DNA of 64,000 nt from Treponema sp. (GCA_024402535.1 JAKSTN010000014.1:1-64000), one strand, 5' to 3'. Positions 34,063 through 43,745 are shown, counted from the first letter of the stretch. The notes: generated from the sequence alone by a model not told the origin. Translations and numbers: made by a program.

Positions 34063-34989
34063 TTAAATGTACAAGTCGTAAATATTTGAATCCAGTATTT
34101 TGATCTTTAGTAAAATCTCATTCACCTGTGCGCCTGTATTGTTTGACAGAACGTACTGATCAATGAGCCAAAAATAACTCTTTAATAAGCGTGGTATAAG
34201 AATGTCGTCATCGCAGGTAGGCTTTTTTCGTTCCATTTCCATGGCGAAAATATCCTGTTTCAGCTTTGCTATTTCCTGTGATGTCATCACTCTCTTTATA
34301 TTGAAAATACCCCAGAGTACACCATAAACGGGAATCCATTCATTGAGTGTTCTGCCGTGATAATTCTTTTCTTCCAGTTTTGAAATTAGACTGCGAATCA
34401 GTCCTGAATCCAGAAAATCTGTATCAATCTGCTCAGGGGAGAGGAAAAAGGCTTCCCTGAACATTACTTTTGCGTTTTTATCGTTTCCACAAAGTGAAAA
34501 ACAGTCTGCCAGCTCTGCAAGAATTGAGGCCTGGCCGGGATTCAGAGCATTTGCATCTGTAAGGCAACGGCTGGCGTTTTCAAAAGAGCCCAGTTTTTTA
34601 TAGCACATACCGGCTTTGCGGTATATTTCTGCTTTAAGTTTTGAAGCAGGCTGGTCAAAAAGTTTGATGTAATTGTCCAGAGCCAGCTGAAATATTCCCT
34701 TTTGAACAGCATAAAATGCCGGAACATACTCCTTGAATTTTTTCATATGGGGAACGAAAAGTTTCCATTCATTCAAAAGAGTTTCGCCCCGTTCATAAGG
34801 GTCTGCCATATTACTTAGATTTCTGATAGTTCCTGTCCAGAATGTACAGGCTTGAGTTGTATAAACAAGTTCAAAACTATCCAGGTCTGCTTCGAATAAA
34901 GGCGCAATAATCAAATGGCATTTTTCAGGATTTCCTGATTCCAGATAAGAAAGCGCTTCTTTTAATCCTTTTTCAGTCTGAATATTCAT
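34063..34989 (-). CDS. TPR-containing protein upstream of greA
   Basis: 308 residues, no signal peptide. The middle has TPR-like helices (KAEIYRKAGMCYKKLGSFENASRCL, ASILAELADCFSLCGNDKNAKVMFREAF). No wider family recognised. It is probably cytoplasmic and co-transcribed with greA (24-nt gap), so a role near transcription is possible but only by position. TATAAT lies about 20 nt before the ATG on the minus strand. Confidence 0.75.
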   Translation of the reverse strand: MNIQTEKGLKEALSYLESGNPEKCHLIIAPLFEADLDSFELVYTTQACTFWTGTIRNLSNMADPYERGETLLNEWKLFVPHMKKFKEYVPAFYAVQKGIFQLALDNYIKLFDQPASKLKAEIYRKAGMCYKKLGSFENASRCLTDANALNPGQASILAELADCFSLCGNDKNAKVMFREAFFLSPEQIDTDFLDSGLIRSLISKLEEKNYHGRTLNEWIPVYGVLWGIFNIKRVMTSQEIAKLKQDIFAMEMERKKPTCDDDILIPRLLKSYFWLIDQYVLSNNTGAQVNEILLKIKILDSNIYDLYI

Positions 34990-35078
34990 ACGGCAGTAAA
35001 ATATATTATAAGATATTGAAAATCAAAGGTCAATGAAAAATTGGAATTTTCGGAACAAAGTTTATACAGTGAATGTTA

Positions 35079-35129
35079 GATTCTGTCAAGCATTATTTTT
35101 TATGAAATTTTACAATACCTGACAGAATC
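35079..35129. repeat. Inverted repeat GATTCTGTCA ... TGACAGAATC
   Basis: Perfect 10-bp arms (35079-35088, 35120-35129) around a 31-nt AT-rich loop, just past the outer-membrane gene stop. No T run on either side, so not a standard terminator. Nothing else in this 154-nt gap. Confidence 0.6.
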
Positions 35130-35143
35130 CAGAAAAGACAGGG

Positions 35144-36463
35144 CTAGAATTTACCGCCACCAAGAGTAAATGTGGTTTTTGCTGAAATAACAGGCTGTTC
35201 GTTGTAATCTTTCCACATTAAATATGGACCAACGCTGAGTTTAAGCTGGTTTACAGGATTATAGTTCAGCATGGCTGAAGCAACTGTTGTTTCGTTTGTA
35301 AAGTTTGCAATACCGAAGATGTTGGCAGTTAATTTTTTATTAAGGATTTTTCCAAAATTTATGGCAATTGCTGCGTTCTGTCCGTAAGCCCCGGTAAATG
35401 CATCTTTTGCAGATTCATCTCCATTGCAGTAATACTGGCCCATAAAAGTGATTTCAGGTGTTTTCCAGTTGTACATAAAACCTGCTGTTCCCTGACCAAA
35501 TTTTGTATCCTGATCAAAGGCAAAAACAGCTTCTCCGAATACACTGATTTTATTGAAAATGGTACCTGAAGCGGTTGCTGTAAGTCGGGAAGGGTTTTGG
35601 TATTTGTACCAGGCTCCTCCACCGATTTCCCATCCGCCTATTACGTATTCGCCCTTTGCAGCAAGGGCAGTGTCACGTGCCATAATTCCAAGTCCGTTTT
35701 CGGATAAAGCCATATTTGTGTCCGGAATAATGTAGCCGTATAAAGTGCTCTGTGTTCCAGGGAATACAACCTGGCTTCTAAGGCATAATGGTCCTTCAAC
35801 CTGAGCTGTAGGGTTTTCAGGATCAATCTGTGTAAGGTTGATTACATCGGCTGGTGAATAGAAATAGCCGACACCCCAAGTAACAGTCTGTTTTCCAAAA
35901 CGCATGGCAACATTCTGACCAAGATTGAAATCAGAGAAAAGTTCCTTTACATAGAACATGTTTCTTAATGACAGGTCATTTGAAAGCAGAACCGGAAGGG
36001 TAATATTTCCGCCAGGATTTCCTAAAAGCATGCCTGGAAAGGTTAATGAAGTTCCTGTGATTGCTGAATTTCCCGCTGTTACAAAAGGATATGCAATGCC
36101 TGTTTTCATGTACATGCGGAGATTGTCTGTTGGGCGTGCGTCTACAGTAAGAAGTGCTCCTGCAGTTGGCAACAGAAGAGTGTCTTTAAGTTCATCCTTG
36201 AAATCTTTGTCTTTGTTGAATGTTGTAAGAGTTGTCAGCGATAAATCAAAAGTTCCACCGATTTTTACAGAGCCTGTTTCAAAAAGAACTCCGCGGGAAA
36301 GGTCAGATTCTGAAGCTGCAACTTCCTCTAATTCGATAATGCCGTCATCATCACCGAAGAAAAAATCATCATCGCTTCCAAAAAGCTCATCATCAGACTG
36401 TGCAAAAAGTGAGCTTGCACATAAAACTGACAGCAGTGTGAGAGAAATAAGGCTTTTTTTCAT
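35144..36463 (-). CDS. Outer-membrane beta-barrel protein of the ABC export operon
   Basis: 439 residues. Signal peptide (1-21, SSLFAQ), an acidic Phe-rich N-terminus (residues 23-43, DDELFG then DDDFFFGDDDG), then alternating beta strands and a C-terminal Phe (FTLGGGKF), as expected for an outer-membrane barrel. Middle motifs such as MRFGKQTVTWGVGYFYSPADVINL recall large treponemal barrels associated with exporters. Last gene of a five-gene operon with LolA-like protein, two permeases and an ATPase; it starts 1 nt after the LolA-like stop. Substrate unknown. Confidence 0.8.
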   Translation of the reverse strand: MKKSLISLTLLSVLCASSLFAQSDDELFGSDDDFFFGDDDGIIELEEVAASESDLSRGVLFETGSVKIGGTFDLSLTTLTTFNKDKDFKDELKDTLLLPTAGALLTVDARPTDNLRMYMKTGIAYPFVTAGNSAITGTSLTFPGMLLGNPGGNITLPVLLSNDLSLRNMFYVKELFSDFNLGQNVAMRFGKQTVTWGVGYFYSPADVINLTQIDPENPTAQVEGPLCLRSQVVFPGTQSTLYGYIIPDTNMALSENGLGIMARDTALAAKGEYVIGGWEIGGGAWYKYQNPSRLTATASGTIFNKISVFGEAVFAFDQDTKFGQGTAGFMYNWKTPEITFMGQYYCNGDESAKDAFTGAYGQNAAIAINFGKILNKKLTANIFGIANFTNETTVASAMLNYNPVNQLKLSVGPYLMWKDYNEQPVISAKTTFTLGGGKF

Positions 36464-36464
36464 A

Positions 36465-37226
36465 TTAGTTTAATCCTTCAAGGTAAGCTTTTGTGAAAAT
36501 ACGGTCTGGAAGACTGTCAAAACTCAGTTCAGAAATAATCTGCTGTGTTTGTTCCCCAGGATTCAGTTCGTCACGCATGATTGTGTGGTAACCTACATAA
36601 CCTTTTTCAGTCTTTGTGTATTTTGGAATAAGAACTGTTCTCATAAGGCGGCCAGAGGCACTGAAATCAGAGATCTTCAGAACAAGAGGAACGTCTTTTC
36701 TGATGTAGTATGTTGATTTTTCATATGAAGGTTTGTTTGTCACGGCTTCAAGTGTAATGGCGTAAACCTCATATTTTCCGAGAGTTTCTTCTTTGAACTC
36801 TGCGACTTTGTAGTTTTTGCGCCATTTGTTGTCGTCTTTTGACATATCGTCAATTTTCAGGTCGCTGTCAGCAAGGGCGTCTTTAAGTGAAGAGTGAGAG
36901 AATTTTCGTCCTATAGGATCATATGCCCAGATGTTGTCGCCGTCGCGGAGATATCCGTTTCCTTTGTCTGCTTCAGGAAAAAGCTGGACCATTGTGAAAG
37001 TATCTTTCCCGATGCGTTCAAACATTTTGAACTGCAGGTTTTCTTTTGGTTTTCCAGGTTTTTCTACAACAAGGGAAACTGTGCAGGAATAATCTCCTTT
37101 GTAAGCCATCTGATTGTCGGCAGCTTCCATAATAGAGAAAGCTTTGTCAGAATCGGCAGCTGAAACTTCTGCAAAAAGAGAAACAGCTATGGTGAATGCG
37201 AAAAGAATAGATAAAAGTTTTTTCAA
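36465..37226 (-). CDS. LolA-like outer-membrane lipoprotein-sorting protein
   Basis: 253 residues with a signal peptide (LLSILFAFTIAVSLFAEV). Fold and motifs of the LolA-like group (COG2834 type): YSCTVSLVVEKPGKPKENLQFKMFERIGKDTF, GNGYLRDGDNIWAYDP, KYEVYAITLEA, KSTYYIRKDVPLVLKI. These periplasmic half-barrels carry lipids or lipoproteins between membranes. The start is a TTG at 37226, supported by AAGGAG about 7 nt upstream; there is no suitable ATG. Confidence 0.88.
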   Translation of the reverse strand: MKKLLSILFAFTIAVSLFAEVSAADSDKAFSIMEAADNQMAYKGDYSCTVSLVVEKPGKPKENLQFKMFERIGKDTFTMVQLFPEADKGNGYLRDGDNIWAYDPIGRKFSHSSLKDALADSDLKIDDMSKDDNKWRKNYKVAEFKEETLGKYEVYAITLEAVTNKPSYEKSTYYIRKDVPLVLKISDFSASGRLMRTVLIPKYTKTEKGYVGYHTIMRDELNPGEQTQQIISELSFDSLPDRIFTKAYLEGLN

Positions 37227-37274
37227 AATTTTACTCCTTAAATATTTTGTCTCAGGCCTGAAGAGTGATTCAGA

Positions 37275-38606
37275 CTAGCGAAGTGCCTGTGCAGGCCACA
37301 TTTTAGACACTTTTTTGCTTGTTCCGCGAACAGCAAGAATTGTCAGAATGATCATCAGTATGTATTTTGCAATTACAGAGCCCAAAGACAGTGTCCATGT
37401 AAGTTTACCGTTATGAAGGAAAAAAGACAGTGCTTCGTTTTCGATTGTAAACATAGATGCAACAACCATAATGATTATTGCGAGAATACAGCCTGCAACG
37501 GCGCCAATTAGGGAAAGAATAACGGCTTCTGTTGTGAACAGGTTTCCGCTCTGTTTTCCCGTCATTCCAACGGCGCGCATTGTTCCGATTTCCTTAATGC
37601 GTTCGTAAAGAATCATTCTGTATGTGTTGGAAATTCCGACCATGACAATCAGAAGAATTACCAGAAGAATGATTGTTGTTACCATATGAACGATGCCTAC
37701 TACAGTCTGAAGCTGAGGAATAGCATCTGTAAGGGAGTAGGCACTGTAAAGTGTTCCGTCTACAAGAGTATTGTTCAGCTGTTTTCTGAAGTTTCCGGCC
37801 GGATTATTAGGAGCTGCTTTGTAAGCTTCCATGCGGCTTGTAACATTGTTTCCGTCTTCACGAAGTTTGTTTTCAAGAATCTGTGCTACAGCATTCTGCT
37901 TTGTCTTGTCTTTAAGTGAGATAGAGAACATTGTGTAGGAATCTTCAGGCAGTTCCATAATTTCGTTGATGTAATCGATTGAAGCGTAACACATGGCAGA
38001 ACTGACAAGAGTTGCATCTTTAATGATTGCGGCAACAGAAAGTTCACCAACGTTTTTCTGGTTTGTTAAAGTGATTGTGGAAATAAGAACTGTGTCACCA
38101 ACAGCAACTTTCAGTGCATCAGCAGTCTTCTTTGAAAGAATAAGGGCATTAGGTTTTGAAAGATTGTCCAGGCTTCCTTCAAGAATTGTAAGGGAATCCA
38201 GAAGGTGATTTTCTTTTGGAAAGACGCAGCCAAAAACAGCAGTGGTAACCTTATTTGAGTTGAAAAGAAGAGTTCCTGCACACTGAGAACGCAGAGAGTA
38301 GTATTCGTAATCTTTTACGTTGTCCAGAACCAGTTTTTCTGTATAAGAACGGTTTCGGATGATGGATGCGAATTTTTTACTGATGTTTCCGTCTTCGTCT
38401 TTAAGGTGTTCAACGCCTTCAATAAAAACGTTTCCACCGTTCATCTGAGAAATCAGGTCTTCAAGACACTTAACAGCGCCTCCTGCAAGACCGTCGATTG
38501 CCGTTACAACAAGGAATCCGAATCCGATTGCCAGTGCCAGCATGAAGCTGCGGCGTTTCTGGCGGGACAGGTTTCTGAGGGCCATTCTGATAGTTGATTT
38601 CTGCAT
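37275..38606 (-). CDS. ABC transporter permease, MacB/LolC (FtsX) type
   Basis: 443 residues. Start MALRNLSRQKRRSFMLALAIGFGFL is the N-terminal helix of FtsX/MacB-type permeases; a long periplasmic region follows (about 45-290), then three membrane helices (about 310-430) with YERIKEIGTMRAVGMTGKQ, the usual ATPase-contact loop. Such permeases work by pushing substrates outward (mechanotransmission) or extract lipoproteins. It pairs with the next permease (10-nt gap). Confidence 0.9.
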   Translation of the reverse strand: MQKSTIRMALRNLSRQKRRSFMLALAIGFGFLVVTAIDGLAGGAVKCLEDLISQMNGGNVFIEGVEHLKDEDGNISKKFASIIRNRSYTEKLVLDNVKDYEYYSLRSQCAGTLLFNSNKVTTAVFGCVFPKENHLLDSLTILEGSLDNLSKPNALILSKKTADALKVAVGDTVLISTITLTNQKNVGELSVAAIIKDATLVSSAMCYASIDYINEIMELPEDSYTMFSISLKDKTKQNAVAQILENKLREDGNNVTSRMEAYKAAPNNPAGNFRKQLNNTLVDGTLYSAYSLTDAIPQLQTVVGIVHMVTTIILLVILLIVMVGISNTYRMILYERIKEIGTMRAVGMTGKQSGNLFTTEAVILSLIGAVAGCILAIIIMVVASMFTIENEALSFFLHNGKLTWTLSLGSVIAKYILMIILTILAVRGTSKKVSKMWPAQALR

Positions 38607-38616
38607 AAATCCCTCC

Positions 38617-40131
38617 TTATTTGTCGCCCTGGCTTAAAGCCTTGAGCGGTGTAATTTTAAGAGCCATGGATACAGGATAGAAACATGCCATGACACTTCC
38701 GATTGTTACGATAAGAATTGTGCGGAAGAAGCTGATGAATGTTGGAATCAGGTTTACGGCTCCGCCACCAAGAATCATTTTTGCAATGTCGTTTGTTACC
38801 TTGATTCCTGCTGCATTGAAAATTGCCATAAGAACAAGGGCAAGAACTGAACCTGCTGCCGCACTGAACAAAGTGATAGAAAGTGATTCAGTTAAGAACA
38901 GTTTTCTTACAAAGTTTTTGTCAGAACCCAGGGCACGCATTGTTCCGATTTCGCCTGTACGTTCAAGAATGGAAATGAGCATTGTATTCATGATGATGAT
39001 GAATACAACTACAGCAAGAATTACTACAAGAGCTACGAAAAGAATGTTGATTCCTTCTACAGAACTTGTAAATGTTCCTGAAGCTTCTTTCCAGTTGCAG
39101 GCACGGGCCTGAAGACCTTCTGCCTGGAAGCGGTCATTGAGCATGGCTACAAAGTCATCGGTTTTAGAAGGATTGTCCAGTTTCATCAGAATGAAGTGCC
39201 AGGCTCCGTCATCAGTTTCATTCAGCTTGTCGCGGAGAGTGGTGTCTCCAAGAATTGCATCAAAGTCTGTGCCGGTAGAAGTAAGGTCAATTTCGTCTTC
39301 AAAGCCGAAGAAATCAGCTCCAAAAAGATCATCTTCCGAGAAAGCAGAAAGGGAAGTGTCGATTTCATCAGGCAGGTCTTCTGCAAAGCTGTTGGCATAA
39401 GTAAGTTCTGCAAAACTTCTTGTAAAGGAAGGATCTGCATAAACAATGGTGAACATACAGGTGTCTTCGTTTTCCTGGCGGAAGAAACCTGAAATTACGC
39501 CTTCGCGGAGGATGTTTCCTGCACTTGCACCTGCAACAAGATATGTCTGGTTCAGCTTAAGTTCTTCCTTGAAGAAGTCTTTGTATTTTTCTTTTAATCT
39601 TTCATCAACCAGGATTTCATTAGTGCCAGGATTTGGTCTGCGGCCTTCTGTAATTTTCTGGCCTGGGAAAGTGTCAAAATAAGTTTCGTTTTCACCGGCA
39701 AAAAGGAAGAAGACTGGAGCATTGATCATGTTCTGATCTTCCATCTGGAAGTCTGCATAATCGTTGTTCATGAGAAGTGCTTTTGAAGAAATCACTTTTG
39801 TTTGTTTTTTGATGCCCTTTGTTTCAGAAAGAATCTGTTCAACTTTTTCTCTGTCCATCATGGCAGGGATCGAAGGCATTTCTGTAATTGACTGAAGAGA
39901 TGAAATTCCGAAAAGGTCCATCTGACATCCGTCTGGAATCGGAGCTGAAATCATTACATCGCCAGTATAGTTTGCACGGAAGTCCCGTTCCATACCGCGG
40001 GTTGTAGCTTCAATGAAGCCGTTTCCAAGTTCGATGATACATACACCGAAGGCAATGAAAAGTCCGATGATTGTTGTTTTACGTTTGTGCTCTCTTAAAT
40101 TGCGGAGAGCCATTCTGAATATTACGCCCAT
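38617..40131 (-). CDS. ABC transporter permease, MacB/LolE (FtsX) type, with acidic insert
   Basis: 504 residues. N-terminal helix after MALRNLREHKRKTTIIG, periplasmic domain (about 45-370), three C-terminal helices with LERTGEIGTMRALGSDK. The periplasmic domain contains an acidic insert at residues 254-290, including SEDDLFGADFFGF (265-277), that closely recalls the N-terminus of the barrel protein of this operon. Partner of the other permease; the ATPase gene is 29 nt upstream. Confidence 0.9.
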   Translation of the reverse strand: MGVIFRMALRNLREHKRKTTIIGLFIAFGVCIIELGNGFIEATTRGMERDFRANYTGDVMISAPIPDGCQMDLFGISSLQSITEMPSIPAMMDREKVEQILSETKGIKKQTKVISSKALLMNNDYADFQMEDQNMINAPVFFLFAGENETYFDTFPGQKITEGRRPNPGTNEILVDERLKEKYKDFFKEELKLNQTYLVAGASAGNILREGVISGFFRQENEDTCMFTIVYADPSFTRSFAELTYANSFAEDLPDEIDTSLSAFSEDDLFGADFFGFEDEIDLTSTGTDFDAILGDTTLRDKLNETDDGAWHFILMKLDNPSKTDDFVAMLNDRFQAEGLQARACNWKEASGTFTSSVEGINILFVALVVILAVVVFIIIMNTMLISILERTGEIGTMRALGSDKNFVRKLFLTESLSITLFSAAAGSVLALVLMAIFNAAGIKVTNDIAKMILGGGAVNLIPTFISFFRTILIVTIGSVMACFYPVSMALKITPLKALSQGDK

Positions 40132-40160
40132 AGTTTTTTCCGTATCAATTTAAGTTTTGG

Positions 40161-40958
40161 TTAGTTGTTTTCGTAAATATCTGAACCTTCTTTGTGTTCG
40201 TCTTCTTTTACAAGTCCGTCAAAAATATGGATTACGTGGTCACACATGTTTACGATGCGCTTATCGTGAGTTGAGAAGATGAATGTGGTCTGAAGTTCAG
40301 GGTCTTTGTTCAGTTCCTTCATAAGGGAAAGAATCTGTTTTGAGTTTACACTGTCCAGGTTTGCAGTTGGTTCATCGGCAAGAATAACCGGTGCCTTTGT
40401 AACCAGGGCACGTGCAATGGCAACACGCTGACGCTGTCCGCCGGAAAGTTCCCCAGGTTTATGGTCGCGCCAGTCTGCAAGTCCTACCTTTTCCATAAGG
40501 AAGTTGATCCATTCTTCTTTCTGTGCTTTTGTGAAAGAGTCTACTGCACACATGCAGTCTTTTTCTTTTGAAGTCAAAAGAAGAGGGAATTCGATGTTTT
40601 CGTAAACGTTGAGAACCGGAATAAGGTTGAATGTCTGGAAAATGAATCCAAGGTGAGAGCGGCGGAGAGCTGTAATTCTTTTATCTACAGCTTTTCCTTT
40701 GCGGCCTGAACCGAAGTTTTTTGCACCAAGGTCAATGCCTTCGTAAATGTTTTTTCCGTCAATAATGATTTCACCGGCAGTTGGTGTATCAATCAAACCG
40801 ATCATATTAAGAAGTGTTGATTTTCCTGATCCTGACGGACCTGAAATACTGGCAAATTCGCCTTTTTCAATTTCCAGGGAAATGCCTTTTACTGCGTGAA
40901 CTTCCTGTTTTCCAAGAGGATAAGTTTTTTCAATGTTCTGGAGTTTAACAACTGACAT
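40161..40958 (-). CDS. ABC transporter ATP-binding protein, LolD/MacB type
   Basis: 265 residues. Walker A GPSGSGKST, Q-loop FQTFNLIPVL, signature LSGGQRQRVAIARAL, Walker B VILADEPTANLDS, H-loop FSTHD. An insert between Walker A and the Q-loop (residues about 70-95) is longer than usual, as is the stretch before the signature (EKDCMCAVDSFTKAQKEE). It powers the two permeases. First gene of the operon; AAGGAG before the ATG and a palindrome about 40 nt upstream. Confidence 0.94.
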   Translation of the reverse strand: MSVVKLQNIEKTYPLGKQEVHAVKGISLEIEKGEFASISGPSGSGKSTLLNMIGLIDTPTAGEIIIDGKNIYEGIDLGAKNFGSGRKGKAVDKRITALRRSHLGFIFQTFNLIPVLNVYENIEFPLLLTSKEKDCMCAVDSFTKAQKEEWINFLMEKVGLADWRDHKPGELSGGQRQRVAIARALVTKAPVILADEPTANLDSVNSKQILSLMKELNKDPELQTTFIFSTHDKRIVNMCDHVIHIFDGLVKEDEHKEGSDIYENN

Positions 40959-40995
40959 AAAATCTCCTTAATCAAATAACAATGATTTAATATAT

Positions 40996-41015
40996 TGTAT
41001 TATTTGCATAATACA
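40996..41015. promoter_or_regulatory. Palindrome TGTATTAT-N4-ATAATACA upstream of the ABC operon
   Basis: Perfect 8-bp arms with TTGC between, 38 nt before the ATPase ATG, in the place for a promoter-overlapping operator. The size and symmetry would suit a TetR-type repressor. No regulator gene is nearby. Confidence 0.5.
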
Positions 41016-41065
41016 GTGATACAGATTTTATGTCAATAAAGTTTTGCTTTAAAGTTTTTGGAGAT

Positions 41066-41689
41066 TTAAATTTTAATTTTTGTTAAAAAACTGCTTCCAC
41101 CAGTCAGTAGAAGAGAAAAAATTGTAATCAGAGTGTAACTGGAAACAGGGGCTGCTGTAAGGAACAGTGCTTCTGCAATTGCCGGTAACGCAAATGAAAT
41201 GATAATCAGTGCGATTGCAGGAGCCATAAGGATTTTTTTTCCTTTAAGGCTTTCTTTAATAAGCATAAGTCCATGGCTGAGTGAACCAAGCAGGCTTAAT
41301 ATAAGTAATGGCTTTGCCAAAAGTTCGAAAGCAGTTTTGGCTTCAGGTGATGTAGCAACATCATATGGAAGAAATACACAATAGTATGAGGCTACCAGAG
41401 GAAAGAAGGCGTCGAATTTGAAATCATGATCATCCTTTGAAATCAGGAAGAAAATTCCGTAAAGAATTACAATAGGGAGAAATGTTTCTCTGAAAAAAAG
41501 ATAAGCAAAGTTTGAGCCGAATGAAAGGGGAACTACTCTGTGCGAAAGTGTCAGAAATTCTTTAAGGGCGAAAACAAGGAATCCTGTAACGGATCCCGTG
41601 ATAAGAAGAATGATATTAACTTTTTTTTCTGACTGGACAAAGTAAAATGCCAGTACAACAGGCAGTAGCAAAATGGCAAATGTATACAT
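41066..41689 (-). CDS. Multi-pass membrane protein of unknown function
   Basis: 207 residues with about six hydrophobic helices (for example FAILLLPVVLAFYFV, VNIILLITGSVTGFLVF, LPIVILYGIFFLI, APAIALIIISFALPAIAEALFL). No signal for enzyme or transporter class that I recognise. It is the last gene of the recJ-M23-udg-priA unit (29 nt after priA) and stops before the ABC operon. Confidence 0.75.
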   Translation of the reverse strand: MYTFAILLLPVVLAFYFVQSEKKVNIILLITGSVTGFLVFALKEFLTLSHRVVPLSFGSNFAYLFFRETFLPIVILYGIFFLISKDDHDFKFDAFFPLVASYYCVFLPYDVATSPEAKTAFELLAKPLLILSLLGSLSHGLMLIKESLKGKKILMAPAIALIIISFALPAIAEALFLTAAPVSSYTLITIFSLLLTGGSSFLTKIKI

Positions 41690-41718
41690 ACTTAAATAAT
41701 AATGATAAAAAGCTTCGC

Positions 41719-43731
41719 TTACAACAGATTGACAGGATCTACATCATATTCCACATAAACGTTTGGATTAAGCCTGTAGTTGGTCTGAAGATTTTTTGCC
41801 ATAGCCTGAAGAGGAATAATGGAAGACGCCTTCATTAAAATCTGGAAGCGGTAATTCTGGCTGATTTTGTTCACCGGACATTCTGCAGGTCCAAGAATGA
41901 GGATGCCTTTCTGAAGATTCTGATTCAATATTTCTGCCGCCTGGGCACAGGCCTGGTATGCCAGGTTCTGGTCTGCGCTTCGGAAAACAAGGCGGACCAT
42001 GCGGCAGAAAGGAGGAAAGTCCAGGATTTCGCGGGTCTGAAGTTCGTTGTTGTAAAAGTCACGGGTCCGGCCCGATACTGCAAAAGCAATAGGTTCCTGG
42101 TACGGGTTGTAAGTCTGGACATAAACTTTTCCGTCAGGGAAATAGCGGCCGGCACGTCCTGCAACCTGGGTAATAAGGCTGAAGGTTCGTTCTCCGGCTC
42201 TGAAGTCCGGCATGTGAAGACCTGTGTCTGCAAGAATAACGCCTACCAGCTGAAGACGCGGGAAGTTTAATCCTTTTGCAACCATCTGGGTGCCGAGAAG
42301 AATGTCATATTCGCCGTTTCTGAATTGTTCAAGTTTTTCTACAAGTTCTTCTTTCTTTGTGATTACATCTGTGTCTAGTCTGAGGATTCTGGCTTGAGGA
42401 AATTTAGCCTTGGTTTCGGCTTCTATGAATTCTGTACCAAAGCCTGAAGTTCCAATATCAAGGCTTCCGCATTTTGGGCAGCTCTGAGGAGGCTGGATTG
42501 ACCATCCGCAGTAGTGACATTTAAGGCGGTTATCCCCTTTGTGATAAGTCATAGGAACTGAACAGTTTTTGCAGGTGATTTCGTTGCTGCAGGTTCGGCA
42601 GGTAAAGTAATGGGTAAAACCACGGCGGTTCAAAAACAGAATTGCCTGCTTTTTCTGTTCCAGAGTCTTGTTGATTTCATCTTCAAGGGGACGGGAAATA
42701 CAGCCGCCGTCTGCGTTTTTAAATAGATTCAGGTTGATTGTATTTATATGCGGCATGGCGCCGCCTGCCAGGCGGACAGAAAGTGTATGGGCTTTGATTG
42801 TTCCTTTACTCATACCATGCCATGCTTCAACGCTTGGAGTTGCACTTCCCATTACAAGAGGAAAGTGTTCTGTTACGGCTCTGTGCATTGCAACCTGTCG
42901 GGCGTGGTAACGTGGAGTAGTTCCTGATTTGTAGGAACCGTCATGCTCTTCGTCAATTATGATTAATCCAAGATCCGGAACGGGCGCAAAGACTGCGCTT
43001 CTGGCTCCAACAACAACCCGTGCCTGTTTGTTCTGGATTCTGTGCCATTCGTTCAGACGCCGGCTTGGAGTAAGTCCTGAATGTAAAATAGCTGCCGTGT
43101 CGCCGAAACGATTTACAATGTCCTGACTTACCTGACTTGTAAGGCCGATTTCCGGAACAAGGTAAATGACGCCTTTTCCCTGTTCCAGTACTTTTTCTGC
43201 AACTGAAAGAAAAACTTCGGTTTTCCCCGATCCTGTAGGCCCGTAAAGATAATGAAACTGATTATTGCTTTCGGAAGAAAGTATTTCATCTACGGCTGTC
43301 TGCTGTTCTGTGGAAAGCTCATTTTTTTTGATTTCATCAGCAAGTTCTGCTTCAAAGGCAAAGCCTCCGGCAGAAGTTTCTCTGCGGCCGGAAGGAATCA
43401 TTGCAAAAACTGCTTCTCCGAATGTGCAAAGGTAATAACGTGCAATCCACCTGGCGGTTTCAATAAGTTCCGGCCCGAACAGCGGTTCCGTGTCCAGAAT
43501 TTTTTTCACAGGCCGGACCTTATCCGGCGAAACTGCACATGTGGCAGGAAAATCATCATATACGGCAGTAATAAATCCTGTAGTTTTTCTGTTCCCGAAC
43601 ATGATTTCTGCCCGTTTTCCGATTTCAGGTTTATTTTCTTTTTCCGCTTTTTTCGGGTCTTTAAGAGGAACAAAGGAATATGTAAAAGGCTGGTCAACCG
43701 GAAGGTTCAGAATCACGTCCAGATACTGCAT
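41719..43731 (-). CDS. priA: Primosomal protein N' (replication restart helicase PriA)
   Basis: 670 residues. N-terminal 3'-DNA-binding domain (LDVILNLPVDQPFTYSFV), helicase with Walker A YGPTGSGKTEVF, DEEHDGSYK (DEEH box) and GSATPS, the zinc-binding cysteines (CRTCSNEITCKNC, CHYCG, CPKCG), then VGVILADTGLHMPDFRAGERTF and QVAGRAGR. It reloads the replisome at stalled forks. In an operon with udg and recJ. The ATG is 14 nt after the udg stop. Confidence 0.95.
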   Translation of the reverse strand: MQYLDVILNLPVDQPFTYSFVPLKDPKKAEKENKPEIGKRAEIMFGNRKTTGFITAVYDDFPATCAVSPDKVRPVKKILDTEPLFGPELIETARWIARYYLCTFGEAVFAMIPSGRRETSAGGFAFEAELADEIKKNELSTEQQTAVDEILSSESNNQFHYLYGPTGSGKTEVFLSVAEKVLEQGKGVIYLVPEIGLTSQVSQDIVNRFGDTAAILHSGLTPSRRLNEWHRIQNKQARVVVGARSAVFAPVPDLGLIIIDEEHDGSYKSGTTPRYHARQVAMHRAVTEHFPLVMGSATPSVEAWHGMSKGTIKAHTLSVRLAGGAMPHINTINLNLFKNADGGCISRPLEDEINKTLEQKKQAILFLNRRGFTHYFTCRTCSNEITCKNCSVPMTYHKGDNRLKCHYCGWSIQPPQSCPKCGSLDIGTSGFGTEFIEAETKAKFPQARILRLDTDVITKKEELVEKLEQFRNGEYDILLGTQMVAKGLNFPRLQLVGVILADTGLHMPDFRAGERTFSLITQVAGRAGRYFPDGKVYVQTYNPYQEPIAFAVSGRTRDFYNNELQTREILDFPPFCRMVRLVFRSADQNLAYQACAQAAEILNQNLQKGILILGPAECPVNKISQNYRFQILMKASSIIPLQAMAKNLQTNYRLNPNVYVEYDVDPVNLL

Positions 43732-43745
43732 CTTTTAGTCCTGTT

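Noticed and set aside
35958-36473. 171-codon plus-strand open frame in the barrel gene
   Set aside because: Antisense of the barrel gene; poly-Ser/Lys stretch mirrors the acidic codons on the other strand.
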